Shown in pieces: positions 9,939 to 19,739 of a stretch of 64,000 nt of DNA. Source of the DNA: an uncultured Clostridia bacterium (GTDB lineage: Bacteria; Bacillota; Clostridia; Christensenellales; CAG-314); NCBI GenBank assembly GCA_947623225.1, contig CANQGO010000001.1:1-64000 (forward strand). Direction: 5' to 3'. The translations under genes were made by a program, and so were the position numbers. Below the pieces are notes generated by a model. It did not search any database, was not told the DNA's origin, and saw only the letters and a program-made list of their open reading frames with translations. Position 1 is the stretch's first letter. Each line of letters begins with the position of its first letter.

Positions 9939-11276
9939 ATGAATATGAAAAGAAAACTTATATGCCTGTTACTTGTCGTAGTACTTGCGGCGTCCTGTCT
10001 TGCTATGCTTGCCGCATGCAAGACAGACCCCGACAAGGTCTATGACAAAGTGACCAAAAAACTCAAGTTGACCAAGGACTTCGAGGACAAGGACTTCATA
10101 TCCGACGGTATAGGCAGAGCCACGCTCAACCGCTGCACCGACGGCGACACGACCAATTTCCGTCTCGCCAGCGGCAAGGTCATAGCGGTGCGCTACTACC
10201 AGATAGATACCCCCGAGTCCACCGGCGGCGTGGAGAAGTGGGGCAAGAAGGCAAGCAACTTCACCAAGAAGATCCTTGAGGCGGCTACCGAGATAGTTCT
10301 CGAGGCTACCGCCACCCCCGCCAAGAAGGACGCCTACGGCACCCGCTACCTCGGATACGTATGGTATCGCAATAGCGAGTCCGAAAGTTTCAAGTGCCTC
10401 AACCTCCAGATAGTGGAGAACGGCTTCAGCAAAAATACCGGTACCGTCACCGCCGCCGATTACCCGTACAACGACTACTTCACCCAGGCTGAAGAGGCGG
10501 CATCGCGCAACGCACTGCATATCTGGAGCAACGACGAGGACAGTCTGTACAACGACAGCCCCATCGATATCACCATCAAGCAGTTCTACGCTACCATCAT
10601 GGACGAGGCCAATGAGGAAAACGGCGGCTACAACGAGGAGTTGTACAACGCCGCGGAAAACAGCGGTGCCAAGATCCGTTTCGAGGCATACCTGTCCGAC
10701 TTGACCGTCTCTGACAACGGCAACGGCACCTACACCTTCGTCGCTACCCAGTACGACCCCGATGAGGACAAGTACTACAGCCTGAACCTGTACTGCATGT
10801 ACGTCACCTATCCCCAGGCTAAGCTCCGCCTCGGCGAACTGTATACCATCATCGGCTCCATACAGCGTCACGGCGAGGGCAGCAGAGAGGATTGGCAGAT
10901 CTCCGGTCTCACCTACAACGAGATGGGTCTGACTATGAAGGACGGCACCACAGTCAAGCAGTCCGGCTACTACCTCTTCTTCGACAGAGGTGTCAAGTGG
11001 TACTCCGGCAAAAACGCCGCGCTCAATGTCTACGACAAGGTGACCGTCGGCGACGTGACCAAGACCGACACCGAGATCACATTCAAGGGCACGGCTAAGA
11101 AACGCACGGGTGATACCACCTACGCCGAGCAGGCGACCGAGTTCACCTTCACCGTCCCTGCTGACCATCCCGACGCGAGCAAGATCGTCAAGGGAAAGAC
11201 CCTGACCCTCCACGGGTTCCAATTTGAGGCAAATTCGGGCAATATCACTGTTCCCGTTTCGCAATCTATAGGCTGA
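9939..11276 (+). CDS. Thermonuclease (SNase-fold) lipoprotein
   Basis: Lipobox LAACK; SNase-like TDGDTTNFRL, VRYYQIDTPES, KKDAYGTRYLGYVW. Confidence 0.85.
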   Translation: MNMKRKLICLLLVVVLAASCLAMLAACKTDPDKVYDKVTKKLKLTKDFEDKDFISDGIGRATLNRCTDGDTTNFRLASGKVIAVRYYQIDTPESTGGVEKWGKKASNFTKKILEAATEIVLEATATPAKKDAYGTRYLGYVWYRNSESESFKCLNLQIVENGFSKNTGTVTAADYPYNDYFTQAEEAASRNALHIWSNDEDSLYNDSPIDITIKQFYATIMDEANEENGGYNEELYNAAENSGAKIRFEAYLSDLTVSDNGNGTYTFVATQYDPDEDKYYSLNLYCMYVTYPQAKLRLGELYTIIGSIQRHGEGSREDWQISGLTYNEMGLTMKDGTTVKQSGYYLFFDRGVKWYSGKNAALNVYDKVTVGDVTKTDTEITFKGTAKKRTGDTTYAEQATEFTFTVPADHPDASKIVKGKTLTLHGFQFEANSGNITVPVSQSIG

Positions 11277-11306
11277 TAAGCCAAAAATCTAAAAAGGAGA
11301 AAATGT

Positions 11307-14300
11307 ATGAAAAAGACAAATAGGATCATCTGTTTGGCTATCCTGATGGTGCTTTTGCTTACGTCCGTCATCGCACTCGCCGCTTGCGGCAAGTCGAAGA
11401 CCGCTCTTGAGAGCTATATGCCCTCGTTCGCAAACTCCTCCGTCAAGGACGACTTCGAGCTTCCCCGTACCATCGGCGACGGTGTCAAGGTGAAGTGGAA
11501 GTCCAACAATGAGGACGCTATCGAGATCGAAAAGCGCGGCTCCAAGGAGAGTTATATCGCGCACGTCCATCTCGGCGACCAGGTGCAGGCTGTCACTCTG
11601 ACCGTCAGCGCGACCGGCGCAGGCAAAAAGGACTTCATCGTCAACGTACAGGCTCTGAACGCTATGCTCATTGCCCAAGAGTACGAGTTTAAACAAAAAG
11701 GAGCAGAAGTCTCCGCTGACTTCGAACTTCCCACTGAGGTCACCGTCCGCGGCGTCACCGCGACCGTCACTTGGTCCGTAGACGCTCAGTACAGCGAGTG
11801 GCTCTCTGTCAGTGGTACTACCTGCCACGTCACCGTACCCGCTGAGACCACCAGAGTCGAGATCAAGGCTACATTCAGCTACAAAGGCAATACGGCTACC
11901 ATGCCCTATACCTTCTACGTCGCTCAGCCCAAGACTCAGCGTGAGATCATCAACAACTGGTACAACAACACCGACGTCTCTATGCCCGAGTTCGACGGCT
12001 ATATCGTAGGTATCGCCGGCGCATACGACGAGAGTTACGGCAACGGCAGCTACTACGTAGTCAGCGAAAACCTTGAGTTCGGTATGTACCTGTATCAGGC
12101 TACCCCCAGTGGCAACCTCGACAAGGCTGTCCCCGGTACCCATATCACCGTCACCAAGGCGATCAGTACCAGCTATAGCGGACTGTGGGAGACCACCGGC
12201 AAGGGTGCCGCTACCTTCACTATCAACGAAGACAAACCCGCTAAGGACGTCAGCGAGTTGGTGTACGCCCTCGACGGCGACGCCATCAGCGGCTCCCCCG
12301 CTCTCAAGTGGCACACTAGCGCACTTGTCAGCCTGACCAACTGGACGGTCGACTCCGTAGCAAAAGACTCTACAGACGCTACCGCGACCACCCTCACCAT
12401 CAGCAAAGACGGTGCTAAGTTGACCGTGGCTTACAGCAAGTACATGGCAGGCTTCTATGACTCTACCAACGCCAACGACGCTACATTCGTCGCTATCAAG
12501 GACAAGTGCAAGACCTTCAAGGCAGGCGACGGCATCTCCGTTACCGGTATCTTGACCTACTACGGCGACGGCAAGACCTTCCAGGTCCTTCCTCGTAGCG
12601 CAGACGATATCAAGACCGGCACCGCAGAGTCCGGCAGCGACGGCAGCAAGGTCAAGGCTGCTATGAACGCAGTCGATACCGCCCTCAAGACCGGCGGCTA
12701 CACCGCAGGCGCACTCATCACCGCAGCGAAGGAATTCAACCTTCCCACGAGTGAGCAGGGCGTTGCTATCAAGTACACTCCGTGCTTCGCAGGCGACTCC
12801 GTTGCCATCGACGGCGGCAAGATCAATGTAACCCCCAAGGACAAGTTGCAAAATGTCAACATAGAAGTAGAGTACTCCATCGGCAACTACAAGACCTGGA
12901 CCTACTTCAACCTTCGCTCTCAGGACCTCGACGATCAGGGCAAGGTCGACTATGTCGCCAGCCTGATCAACGCATTCGACGCGATAGAGGTCAAGAAGGA
13001 CGGCGAGGTAGAACTTCCCGCATTCGAGACTCTCGGCACGACCGTCACCTGGTCTATGAAGGAAGGTACTCAACCCGACTGGCTGACCCTCGGCACGACC
13101 ATATCTGTCGTATTGCCCGATGAGGCTACTTCCCTCATGCTGCGCGCTACAGTCAAGTTGAATGACAAGACCGCTACCGCAGACGTAGTGTTCAACTTCA
13201 GAGCCTCCTCAGGCGGACTTGCATTTGTCGCATTTGACGAACCCGCAGAGGGTGACTTCATCTTCTCTGCTATCAAGGGCGAAACTAGACTGTATGCATC
13301 CAGCCTGACTCTTGACAGCGGCAACGAAGGATATATCGTTACATCTGATGACCCCAGTGAAGCAGTAGAGTTCACTCTTGTGAAACACGGCGATACCGGT
13401 TGGTATATCAAGATGGGCGATAAGTATCTTGAGATCAACCCGTATGTGAACAAAGAAAAGACTTCTTACAAACTGAAACTTGTTGATGAGGCTACTGCAG
13501 AATGGAAGTGGCACGCTGAGACGAAGGTATTCTATCAGGCAGCAACTGAATTGACCGGAGACTCGCCCGCCACAAACGACTTCTATATTGGAACATACAA
13601 CACCAGTAGCTATACAACACTTAGCCCCAGCAATATGACCTATATTTGGGAAAATAATGAGGCAAAAGAAGCACTGGATACCACTCAACACCCCGGTCGT
13701 TTCGGTACTATGGAGAAGGTAGCCCTTGCATTCAAGGCTATCGACGAACCCGCAGAGGGTGACTTCATCTTCTCTGCTATCAAGGGCGAAACTAGACTGT
13801 ATGCATCCAGCCTGACTCTTGACAGCGGCAACGAAGGATATATCGTTACATCTGATGACCCCAGTGAAGCAGTAGAGTTCACTCTTGTGAAACACGGCGA
13901 TACCGGTTGGTATATCAAGATGGGCGATAAGTATCTTGAGATCAACCCGTATGTGAACAAAGAAAAGACTTCTTACAAACTGAAACTTGTTGATGAGGCT
14001 ACTGCAGAATGGAAGTGGCACGCTGAGACGAAGGTATTCTATCAGGCAGCAACTGAATTGACCGGAGACTCGCCCGCCACAAACGACTTCTATATTGGAA
14101 CATACAACACCAGTAGCTATACAACACTTAGCCCCAGCAATATGACCTATATTTGGGAAAATAATGAGGCAAAAGAAGCACTGGATACTACTCAACACCC
14201 CGGTCGTTTCGGCACTATGGTTCCCGAGACTGAGATTGAGCAACCCGAACCTGAACCGGAGCCTGAACTGCCTGAGTTTGAGTTCACCAAGTGGACAGAA

Positions 14301-15860
14301 GGCAAAGCAGGCGAAGCCTATATCAAAGTTACTGTACAAGACAAGACGTATTTCCTCACGGGTCAAATTAGTGGTTATTACTATGCTACTTCTCAAGACG
14401 CTTCCAAGGCAGGCGTGTTCACTATTGAGCAGGTAGAGGACGGTTACACTATAAAAAATGCTGAAGGCAAGTACCTTGAGATCCTCTTCGCACCCAACTC
14501 TGATAACCCTTCAAATCCGTATAGCAATGTCAAACTCAATGCTACGCAGACGGAGGGATGCATTTGGAAGTTCGATACAGATATCAACACTTTCACCATG
14601 CAGGGTATAGGTGAGTACTCCGGGCTGACGGCTTATCTTGGAATGTATATTAAGAGTGATGGTAACCTTGCACGTGAAACGGTTGGCGCGTCCAACGTGT
14701 CTTATGTAAAAGGTGACAATCCTTCTTCGACCAACTTCATCGCCGAATTCGGTGACTTGACAGTCACCGGCGAAGGCGGCGGTGACGTTGGGGGGGGCGA
14801 TGAGCCTAGTGAAAAAGCACCTCTCGATACCGATTTTAACACAACCAATTTTGATGAACTCAATGAAAAAGGCTTGGCTGGTGCCGATGGCAAGTTTTAT
14901 GCGATAGGTTATGTAAAAACTATCACAGATGCATATAACAGCACGATAGTGCTTGAAGACGCCGAAGGCAAAACATTCCAAATTTACGGTGTGTTTAACG
15001 AAGATGGTACATCACGCAATCAAACTCCCAGTTCGACTTTGAAAGAAGGAGATGTGGTTGTTTTCTATGGCTCTGTTACTTCGTATGCAGGTACAGCACA
15101 AATGGCTAATGGTTGGTTGGTGCAAGTGGGAACAGAAGCAAAAACTAATGCCGCCGAAATTTATCTTGCGGAACTTATTGTTCCTCAAGAGGTTAGAGCC
15201 GATTTCACTCTGCCCGAAGGGGTTACATGGACTGTAAAATCAGGAGAGGGCATTGAGATTTCTGGAACAAACGCGACCGTAAAAAGGACCGCGGAGGCAC
15301 AAACAGTTGTCATCACAGGTACTTATTCAATAGGCGACAAAGAAGGCACAAAAGACTACACTGTTGTGGTAAGAGCTAAACCGGAAGGCGGCGATACTAT
15401 CATAATCAATTTCAAAGAATTAGGTAGAGGTTTGCACGAGATAATAGGTTTCCAGACAGATACTACTGCTACCACTTTCACAGTAGATACACTTGCTCTT
15501 CAATGCTACAACTGCAAGAAAGGAACTGAGACAACAGAGAACCCTTATTTGATGCTTAACAAAAAGTCTCCTGCAAATGCTTATCTCGCAAATACGGTAG
15601 CGGTACCTGGAGCTATCACCAAGATTGAAGTGGAGATTCCAAGTGGTGCATCGGGTAAAACAACATATTACATTGCACTTTCTAAGACTGCACAGCTTGC
15701 AAATCAATCAACAGGTACAAGTTATACGGGTAATGGTCAAACATTTACAGTAAATGCAACTGCCGAAGATGATTTCCGATTCTTCAATATTTCTCTTGGT
15801 AATAACAACAATGGACAAATCGCAAAGATTACCATAACCTATGCTGATGCGGCTGAATAA
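11307..15860 (+). CDS. Large repeat-containing lipoprotein with atrophied bacterial Ig-like domains
   Basis: Lipobox ALAACG; several DFELPxx...TWS modules; two near-identical 169-aa repeats; Pro/Glu linker. Confidence 0.8.
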   Translation: MKKTNRIICLAILMVLLLTSVIALAACGKSKTALESYMPSFANSSVKDDFELPRTIGDGVKVKWKSNNEDAIEIEKRGSKESYIAHVHLGDQVQAVTLTVSATGAGKKDFIVNVQALNAMLIAQEYEFKQKGAEVSADFELPTEVTVRGVTATVTWSVDAQYSEWLSVSGTTCHVTVPAETTRVEIKATFSYKGNTATMPYTFYVAQPKTQREIINNWYNNTDVSMPEFDGYIVGIAGAYDESYGNGSYYVVSENLEFGMYLYQATPSGNLDKAVPGTHITVTKAISTSYSGLWETTGKGAATFTINEDKPAKDVSELVYALDGDAISGSPALKWHTSALVSLTNWTVDSVAKDSTDATATTLTISKDGAKLTVAYSKYMAGFYDSTNANDATFVAIKDKCKTFKAGDGISVTGILTYYGDGKTFQVLPRSADDIKTGTAESGSDGSKVKAAMNAVDTALKTGGYTAGALITAAKEFNLPTSEQGVAIKYTPCFAGDSVAIDGGKINVTPKDKLQNVNIEVEYSIGNYKTWTYFNLRSQDLDDQGKVDYVASLINAFDAIEVKKDGEVELPAFETLGTTVTWSMKEGTQPDWLTLGTTISVVLPDEATSLMLRATVKLNDKTATADVVFNFRASSGGLAFVAFDEPAEGDFIFSAIKGETRLYASSLTLDSGNEGYIVTSDDPSEAVEFTLVKHGDTGWYIKMGDKYLEINPYVNKEKTSYKLKLVDEATAEWKWHAETKVFYQAATELTGDSPATNDFYIGTYNTSSYTTLSPSNMTYIWENNEAKEALDTTQHPGRFGTMEKVALAFKAIDEPAEGDFIFSAIKGETRLYASSLTLDSGNEGYIVTSDDPSEAVEFTLVKHGDTGWYIKMGDKYLEINPYVNKEKTSYKLKLVDEATAEWKWHAETKVFYQAATELTGDSPATNDFYIGTYNTSSYTTLSPSNMTYIWENNEAKEALDTTQHPGRFGTMVPETEIEQPEPEPEPELPEFEFTKWTEGKAGEAYIKVTVQDKTYFLTGQISGYYYATSQDASKAGVFTIEQVEDGYTIKNAEGKYLEILFAPNSDNPSNPYSNVKLNATQTEGCIWKFDTDINTFTMQGIGEYSGLTAYLGMYIKSDGNLARETVGASNVSYVKGDNPSSTNFIAEFGDLTVTGEGGGDVGGGDEPSEKAPLDTDFNTTNFDELNEKGLAGADGKFYAIGYVKTITDAYNSTIVLEDAEGKTFQIYGVFNEDGTSRNQTPSSTLKEGDVVVFYGSVTSYAGTAQMANGWLVQVGTEAKTNAAEIYLAELIVPQEVRADFTLPEGVTWTVKSGEGIEISGTNATVKRTAEAQTVVITGTYSIGDKEGTKDYTVVVRAKPEGGDTIIINFKELGRGLHEIIGFQTDTTATTFTVDTLALQCYNCKKGTETTENPYLMLNKKSPANAYLANTVAVPGAITKIEVEIPSGASGKTTYYIALSKTAQLANQSTGTSYTGNGQTFTVNATAEDDFRFFNISLGNNNNGQIAKITITYADAAE
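13236..13712 (+). repeat. Copy 1 of near-identical in-frame tandem repeat (period 507 bp)
   Basis: gacgaacccgcagagggtgacttc... repeated at 13743; the only differences I see are near the 3' end. Confidence 0.95.
13743..14219 (+). repeat. Copy 2 of near-identical in-frame tandem repeat (period 507 bp)
   Basis: Same 477-bp core as 13236-13712, differing at gatacTactc and ggCactatgg. Confidence 0.95.
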
Positions 15861-15920
15861 GAATTTTTGACGGATTTTGCATAAGTAAAACCAAGCAGGC
15901 GTGATCACGCCGAGTCAAGG

Positions 15921-15947
15921 GTCCCCGACAATAGTCGGGGACTTTTT
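15921..15947 (+). terminator. Rho-independent terminator
   Basis: gtccccgacaatagtcggggac followed by ttttt. Confidence 0.9.
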
Positions 15948-16143
15948 GCATGCTCTGTATAAGGGCAATGACTGGTAACCATGGCAAGAAAAGTTTAGAA
16001 ACATTAATCAAAATGTTTGACAATACTTAGCGTTTACTATATACTGTACTCGTTGCCCGAGGCAAACAAAAATTATTTATGCATAGCGGTAAATAACTTT
16101 GAGTGTTTGTGACTCGGGTTTTTTGTGTATAGAGGTGACGAAT

Positions 16144-16680
16144 TTGGTAGAGATAGGTCGAAAGATAAGACAATACCGACAGCAGTTGGACCTGACGCAG
16201 GAGGAGTTGGCGCAGAGGACGGAGTTGACCAAGGGGTTCATATCCCAGTTGGAGAACGATCTGTGTTCGCCCTCCATAGCCACATTGGAGGACATACTGA
16301 GTGTACTGGGAGTATCGTTGCAGGAGTTTTTTGCGGAGCCGAGGAGGGACAAGGTGGTATATGGCGAGAGCGACTACTTTGTATCCGACTGTGGGAGCGG
16401 GCAGAGCACCTGGCTCATCACCGACTCGCAGAGCAAGCAGATGGAGCCCATCATCCTGACGCTGAGGCAGGGGGAGCAGAGTGTGGAGAGATATCCCTTT
16501 GAGGGGGAGGAGTTCGGTTATGTGATAGCCGGCAGTGCCGAGTTGGTGATAGGAGAGGAGGTATACCGAGTGCAGGCGGGAGAGAGTTTCTCGCTGAGCG
16601 GAGACCGGCAGCACCTGTTGCGCAACGTGGACAGTATAGAGTGTAGGATATTGTGGGTGACGACCCCGTCGAATTTTTAG
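16144..16680 (+). CDS. XRE-family regulator with C-terminal cupin domain
   Basis: HTH VEIGRKIRQYRQQLDLTQEELAQRTELTKGFISQLEN; cupin-like C-terminal half; overlaps potA region. Confidence 0.85.
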   Translation: MVEIGRKIRQYRQQLDLTQEELAQRTELTKGFISQLENDLCSPSIATLEDILSVLGVSLQEFFAEPRRDKVVYGESDYFVSDCGSGQSTWLITDSQSKQMEPIILTLRQGEQSVERYPFEGEEFGYVIAGSAELVIGEEVYRVQAGESFSLSGDRQHLLRNVDSIECRILWVTTPSNF

Positions 16681-16688
16681 GAGGAAGT

Positions 16689-18143
16689 ATGGACGACAAG
16701 ATCATCGAGATACGCAATGTATACAAGGCATACGGGGACAAGCCCGTAGTGAAGAATATCTCTCTGAGCATACGGCGAGGGGAGTTTGTGACGCTGCTGG
16801 GGCCGTCTGGGTGCGGCAAGACCACTACGCTGCGCATGATAGCGGGGTTCGAGCAGCCCACGAGCGGAGCGATACTCTTCAACGGGGAAGACATAACCGC
16901 CCTGCCGCCGCACAAGCGGAATATCAACACGGTATTCCAGAAGTACGCGCTCTTTCCTCATCTGAATGTATTCGGCAATATCGCCTTTGGGTTGAAGATG
17001 AAGACTGTCCCCGTAGGGGAGCCTGTGACGGACAAGCGCGGCAACCGTGTGCAGAAGATGCGCCACCTGACCAAGCAGGAGATCGCGGACAAGGTGAATG
17101 CCGCTCTCAGGATGGTGGACCTGGAGGACTACGGACACCGTGCGGTGAACTCGCTCTCCGGCGGACAGCAGCAGCGCGTCGCCATAGCGCGCGCGTTGGT
17201 CAATGAGCCTCAGGTGCTGTTGCTGGACGAGCCGCTGGGTGCGCTGGACCTGAAGATGCGCAAGGACATGCAGTTGGAGCTTATGCAGATGCACAAGCAG
17301 TTGGGCATTACCTTTGTATACGTGACGCACGACCAGGAAGAGGCACTGACCATGTCGGACACCATCGTAGTGATGAAGGACGGCGAGATACAGCAGATAG
17401 GCAACCCCACCAAGGTATACGACGAGCCGGCTAACGCCTTCGTCGCCGACTTCATCGGCGAGTCCAATATCCTCTCCGGCACTATGGTCAAGGACTGCTG
17501 TGTGGAGATATCCGGGCACAGATTCGAGTGCGTGGACAAGGGATTCAAGTACAACGAGCCGATAGACGTCATAGTTCGTCCCGAGGACATACGTATAGTG
17601 CCGGCAGACGCCGACAATTGCCTCGTGGAGGCGGAAGTGCTCAGTTGCGTATTCAAGGGGGATCACTATCAGGTGACGGCTCTGACGTACGGCGACGAGC
17701 GCAACGAGATCATCATCCACGACAATGTGGAAGTGAGCGTCGGCGACGTGATAGGGATATATATCAAGCCCTTTGACTTCCATATCATGCACAAGTCCCG
17801 CCTCATCAACGAGTTGGACGGGGAGATATGGGAAGAGAACGTGGTGTATATGTGCGAAGGCAAGTTCCCCTGCGTGAGCGCGCTGCCCGAGGGCACGAAG
17901 GTGCACGTGAAGGTAGACTTTGACGACGTGGAGTTGACGGACGACGAGGAGGACGGCGTGATAGGCGCGACGGTGATATCCTCCATATACAAGGGAAGTT
18001 ACTGGCAGTACATAGTGCGCACGGACACATACTATGACTTTTTCGTGGACAACGACTACGAGTGGAGCATAGGCGACCGGGTGGGCATACGCATAGCCCC
18101 CGACAAGATCATCATAGAGGAGGGCGAGCATGAAGAAGCATAG
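16689..18143 (+). CDS. potA: Spermidine/putrescine ABC transporter ATP-binding protein
   Basis: GPSGCGKTTTLRMIAGFEQPTSG, LSGGQQQRVAIARAL; potBCD follow. Extended C-terminus. Confidence 0.9.
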   Translation: MDDKIIEIRNVYKAYGDKPVVKNISLSIRRGEFVTLLGPSGCGKTTTLRMIAGFEQPTSGAILFNGEDITALPPHKRNINTVFQKYALFPHLNVFGNIAFGLKMKTVPVGEPVTDKRGNRVQKMRHLTKQEIADKVNAALRMVDLEDYGHRAVNSLSGGQQQRVAIARALVNEPQVLLLDEPLGALDLKMRKDMQLELMQMHKQLGITFVYVTHDQEEALTMSDTIVVMKDGEIQQIGNPTKVYDEPANAFVADFIGESNILSGTMVKDCCVEISGHRFECVDKGFKYNEPIDVIVRPEDIRIVPADADNCLVEAEVLSCVFKGDHYQVTALTYGDERNEIIIHDNVEVSVGDVIGIYIKPFDFHIMHKSRLINELDGEIWEENVVYMCEGKFPCVSALPEGTKVHVKVDFDDVELTDDEEDGVIGATVISSIYKGSYWQYIVRTDTYYDFFVDNDYEWSIGDRVGIRIAPDKIIIEEGEHEEA

Positions 18144-18927
18144 GTTTCGTTTTTCACGCAAAGCGTTTGCCTATCCGTATATGATATTCTTGCTGCTGTT
18201 CGTCGTGGTGCCGTTGGTGATCATACTCATCAATGCGTTTCTCGACGACGCCAACAAGTTCACCTTTGCCAACTTTGCCGAGTTCTTTTCCGACGCGGGC
18301 GGCGGCTTGACCGTGCTGGGCAATTCGCTCATCATAGGGCTGGTGACCACCGTGATATGTCTGGTGATAGGCTATCCCTGCGCATATTTGCTTGCCAAGT
18401 ACCACGCGAGCAGCAAGGTATTGGTATTGCTGTTCATCCTGCCCATGTGGGTGAATTTCCTCATTCGCACGCTGTCCACCAAGGCGATATTCATGGCACT
18501 GGACGTGAAGTTGGGCATGGGCACGGTGCTGTTCGGCATGGTATACAACTATCTGCCCTATATGATACTGCCCTTGCATACCACGCTGGTGAGCATAGAT
18601 CACAGTTACATAGAGGCGGCGGAGGACCTGGGCGCGGATCGCATGACGGTATTTCTCCGCACGGTGCTGCCGCTGTCCACCTCCGGTATAGTGAGCGGAG
18701 TGACAATGACCTTCATCCCGGCTATAAGCACTTTTGCCATATCCGAGATACTCTCCTCCAGCAAGATATTCCTGTTCGGCGACGCCATCAATATGCACTT
18801 CAGCAAGACCACCAACAGCTTCGGAGTGGGAAGCGTGATGAGTCTGGTCATGTTGGTATTGGTGATCGTGGCTAATGTGATAGTCAATCTGACAAGCAAG
18901 GACGACGAGGGGGTGAGCGCGCTATGA
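18130..18927 (+). CDS. potB: Polyamine ABC transporter permease
   Basis: TM protein; EAAEDLGADRMTVFLRTVLPLSTSGI EAA loop; operon position. Confidence 0.9.
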   Translation: MKKHRFRFSRKAFAYPYMIFLLLFVVVPLVIILINAFLDDANKFTFANFAEFFSDAGGGLTVLGNSLIIGLVTTVICLVIGYPCAYLLAKYHASSKVLVLLFILPMWVNFLIRTLSTKAIFMALDVKLGMGTVLFGMVYNYLPYMILPLHTTLVSIDHSYIEAAEDLGADRMTVFLRTVLPLSTSGIVSGVTMTFIPAISTFAISEILSSSKIFLFGDAINMHFSKTTNSFGVGSVMSLVMLVLVIVANVIVNLTSKDDEGVSAL

Positions 18928-19739
18928 AGAGAAAGGGGCTCATCGGGCGTATATGCGCCGACGGATACCTCGGGCTGGTGCTGGCTCTGCTGTATCTGCC
19001 CATATTGCTCATCATCATATTCAGTTTCAGCGGCACGAGCAGGTTTTCCTTCTCAGACGGCGTCACGCTGGACAGTTACAGGCAACTCTTCGACCCGGAA
19101 CTGAATGCGGGACTGTTGTCCGCGCTGAAATATACCGCCATACTTGCCGTCTCCGCCAGCGTCATATCCACCATACTGGGTGCGTTTTCCACCATAGGCA
19201 TATACGCGCTGGGGCGCAGGATGAAGAAGATCACGCTCACGGTCAACCAACTGCCCATGATCAACAGCGAAGTGGTGATGGCAGTGAGTCTGATGGTATT
19301 TTTCGCGGCGTTCAGTTTCATATTCCCTCAGGGAATGACGAGGCTCATCATATCCCACGTGGCGTTTTGCACGCCCTACGTGATACTGTCCATATTGCCG
19401 AGACTGCAGCGCATGGACCCGAATATGTACGAGGCGGCGTTGGACCTGGGAGCCAATCCCTTCTCCGCCATGATCAAGGTGGTATTTCCCTATATCATGC
19501 CGGGGATCGTGTCGGGCTTTGCCATGGCGTTCACGCTCAGTCTGGACGACTTCATCATCACCCAATTCAACAAGGGTGACACGGGCATAGAGACGCTGTC
19601 CACATACATATACGAGGACGCGCGCGTGAAGAGTCTGGAACCCTTCTGGTTTGCCGTGTTCAGCATATTCTTTGTGGTCATGTTCACGCTGTTGCTGCTG
19701 ATGAATATCCGCAAGACCTCCAAGGAGGTGCACCAATGA
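18924..19739 (+). CDS. potC: Polyamine ABC transporter permease
   Basis: EAALDLGANPFSAMIKVVFPYIMPGI EAA loop; LSLDDFIITQF; overlaps potB. Confidence 0.9.
   Translation: MKRKGLIGRICADGYLGLVLALLYLPILLIIIFSFSGTSRFSFSDGVTLDSYRQLFDPELNAGLLSALKYTAILAVSASVISTILGAFSTIGIYALGRRMKKITLTVNQLPMINSEVVMAVSLMVFFAAFSFIFPQGMTRLIISHVAFCTPYVILSILPRLQRMDPNMYEAALDLGANPFSAMIKVVFPYIMPGIVSGFAMAFTLSLDDFIITQFNKGDTGIETLSTYIYEDARVKSLEPFWFAVFSIFFVVMFTLLLLMNIRKTSKEVHQ

Noticed and set aside
11289-13073. 594-aa minus-strand ORF antisense to the large lipoprotein
   Set aside because: Shadow ORF created by strong codon bias of the sense gene; no SD, low-complexity hydrophobic translation.
16677-18161. 494-aa minus-strand ORF
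   Set aside because: Antisense to potA; composition typical of codon-bias shadow.
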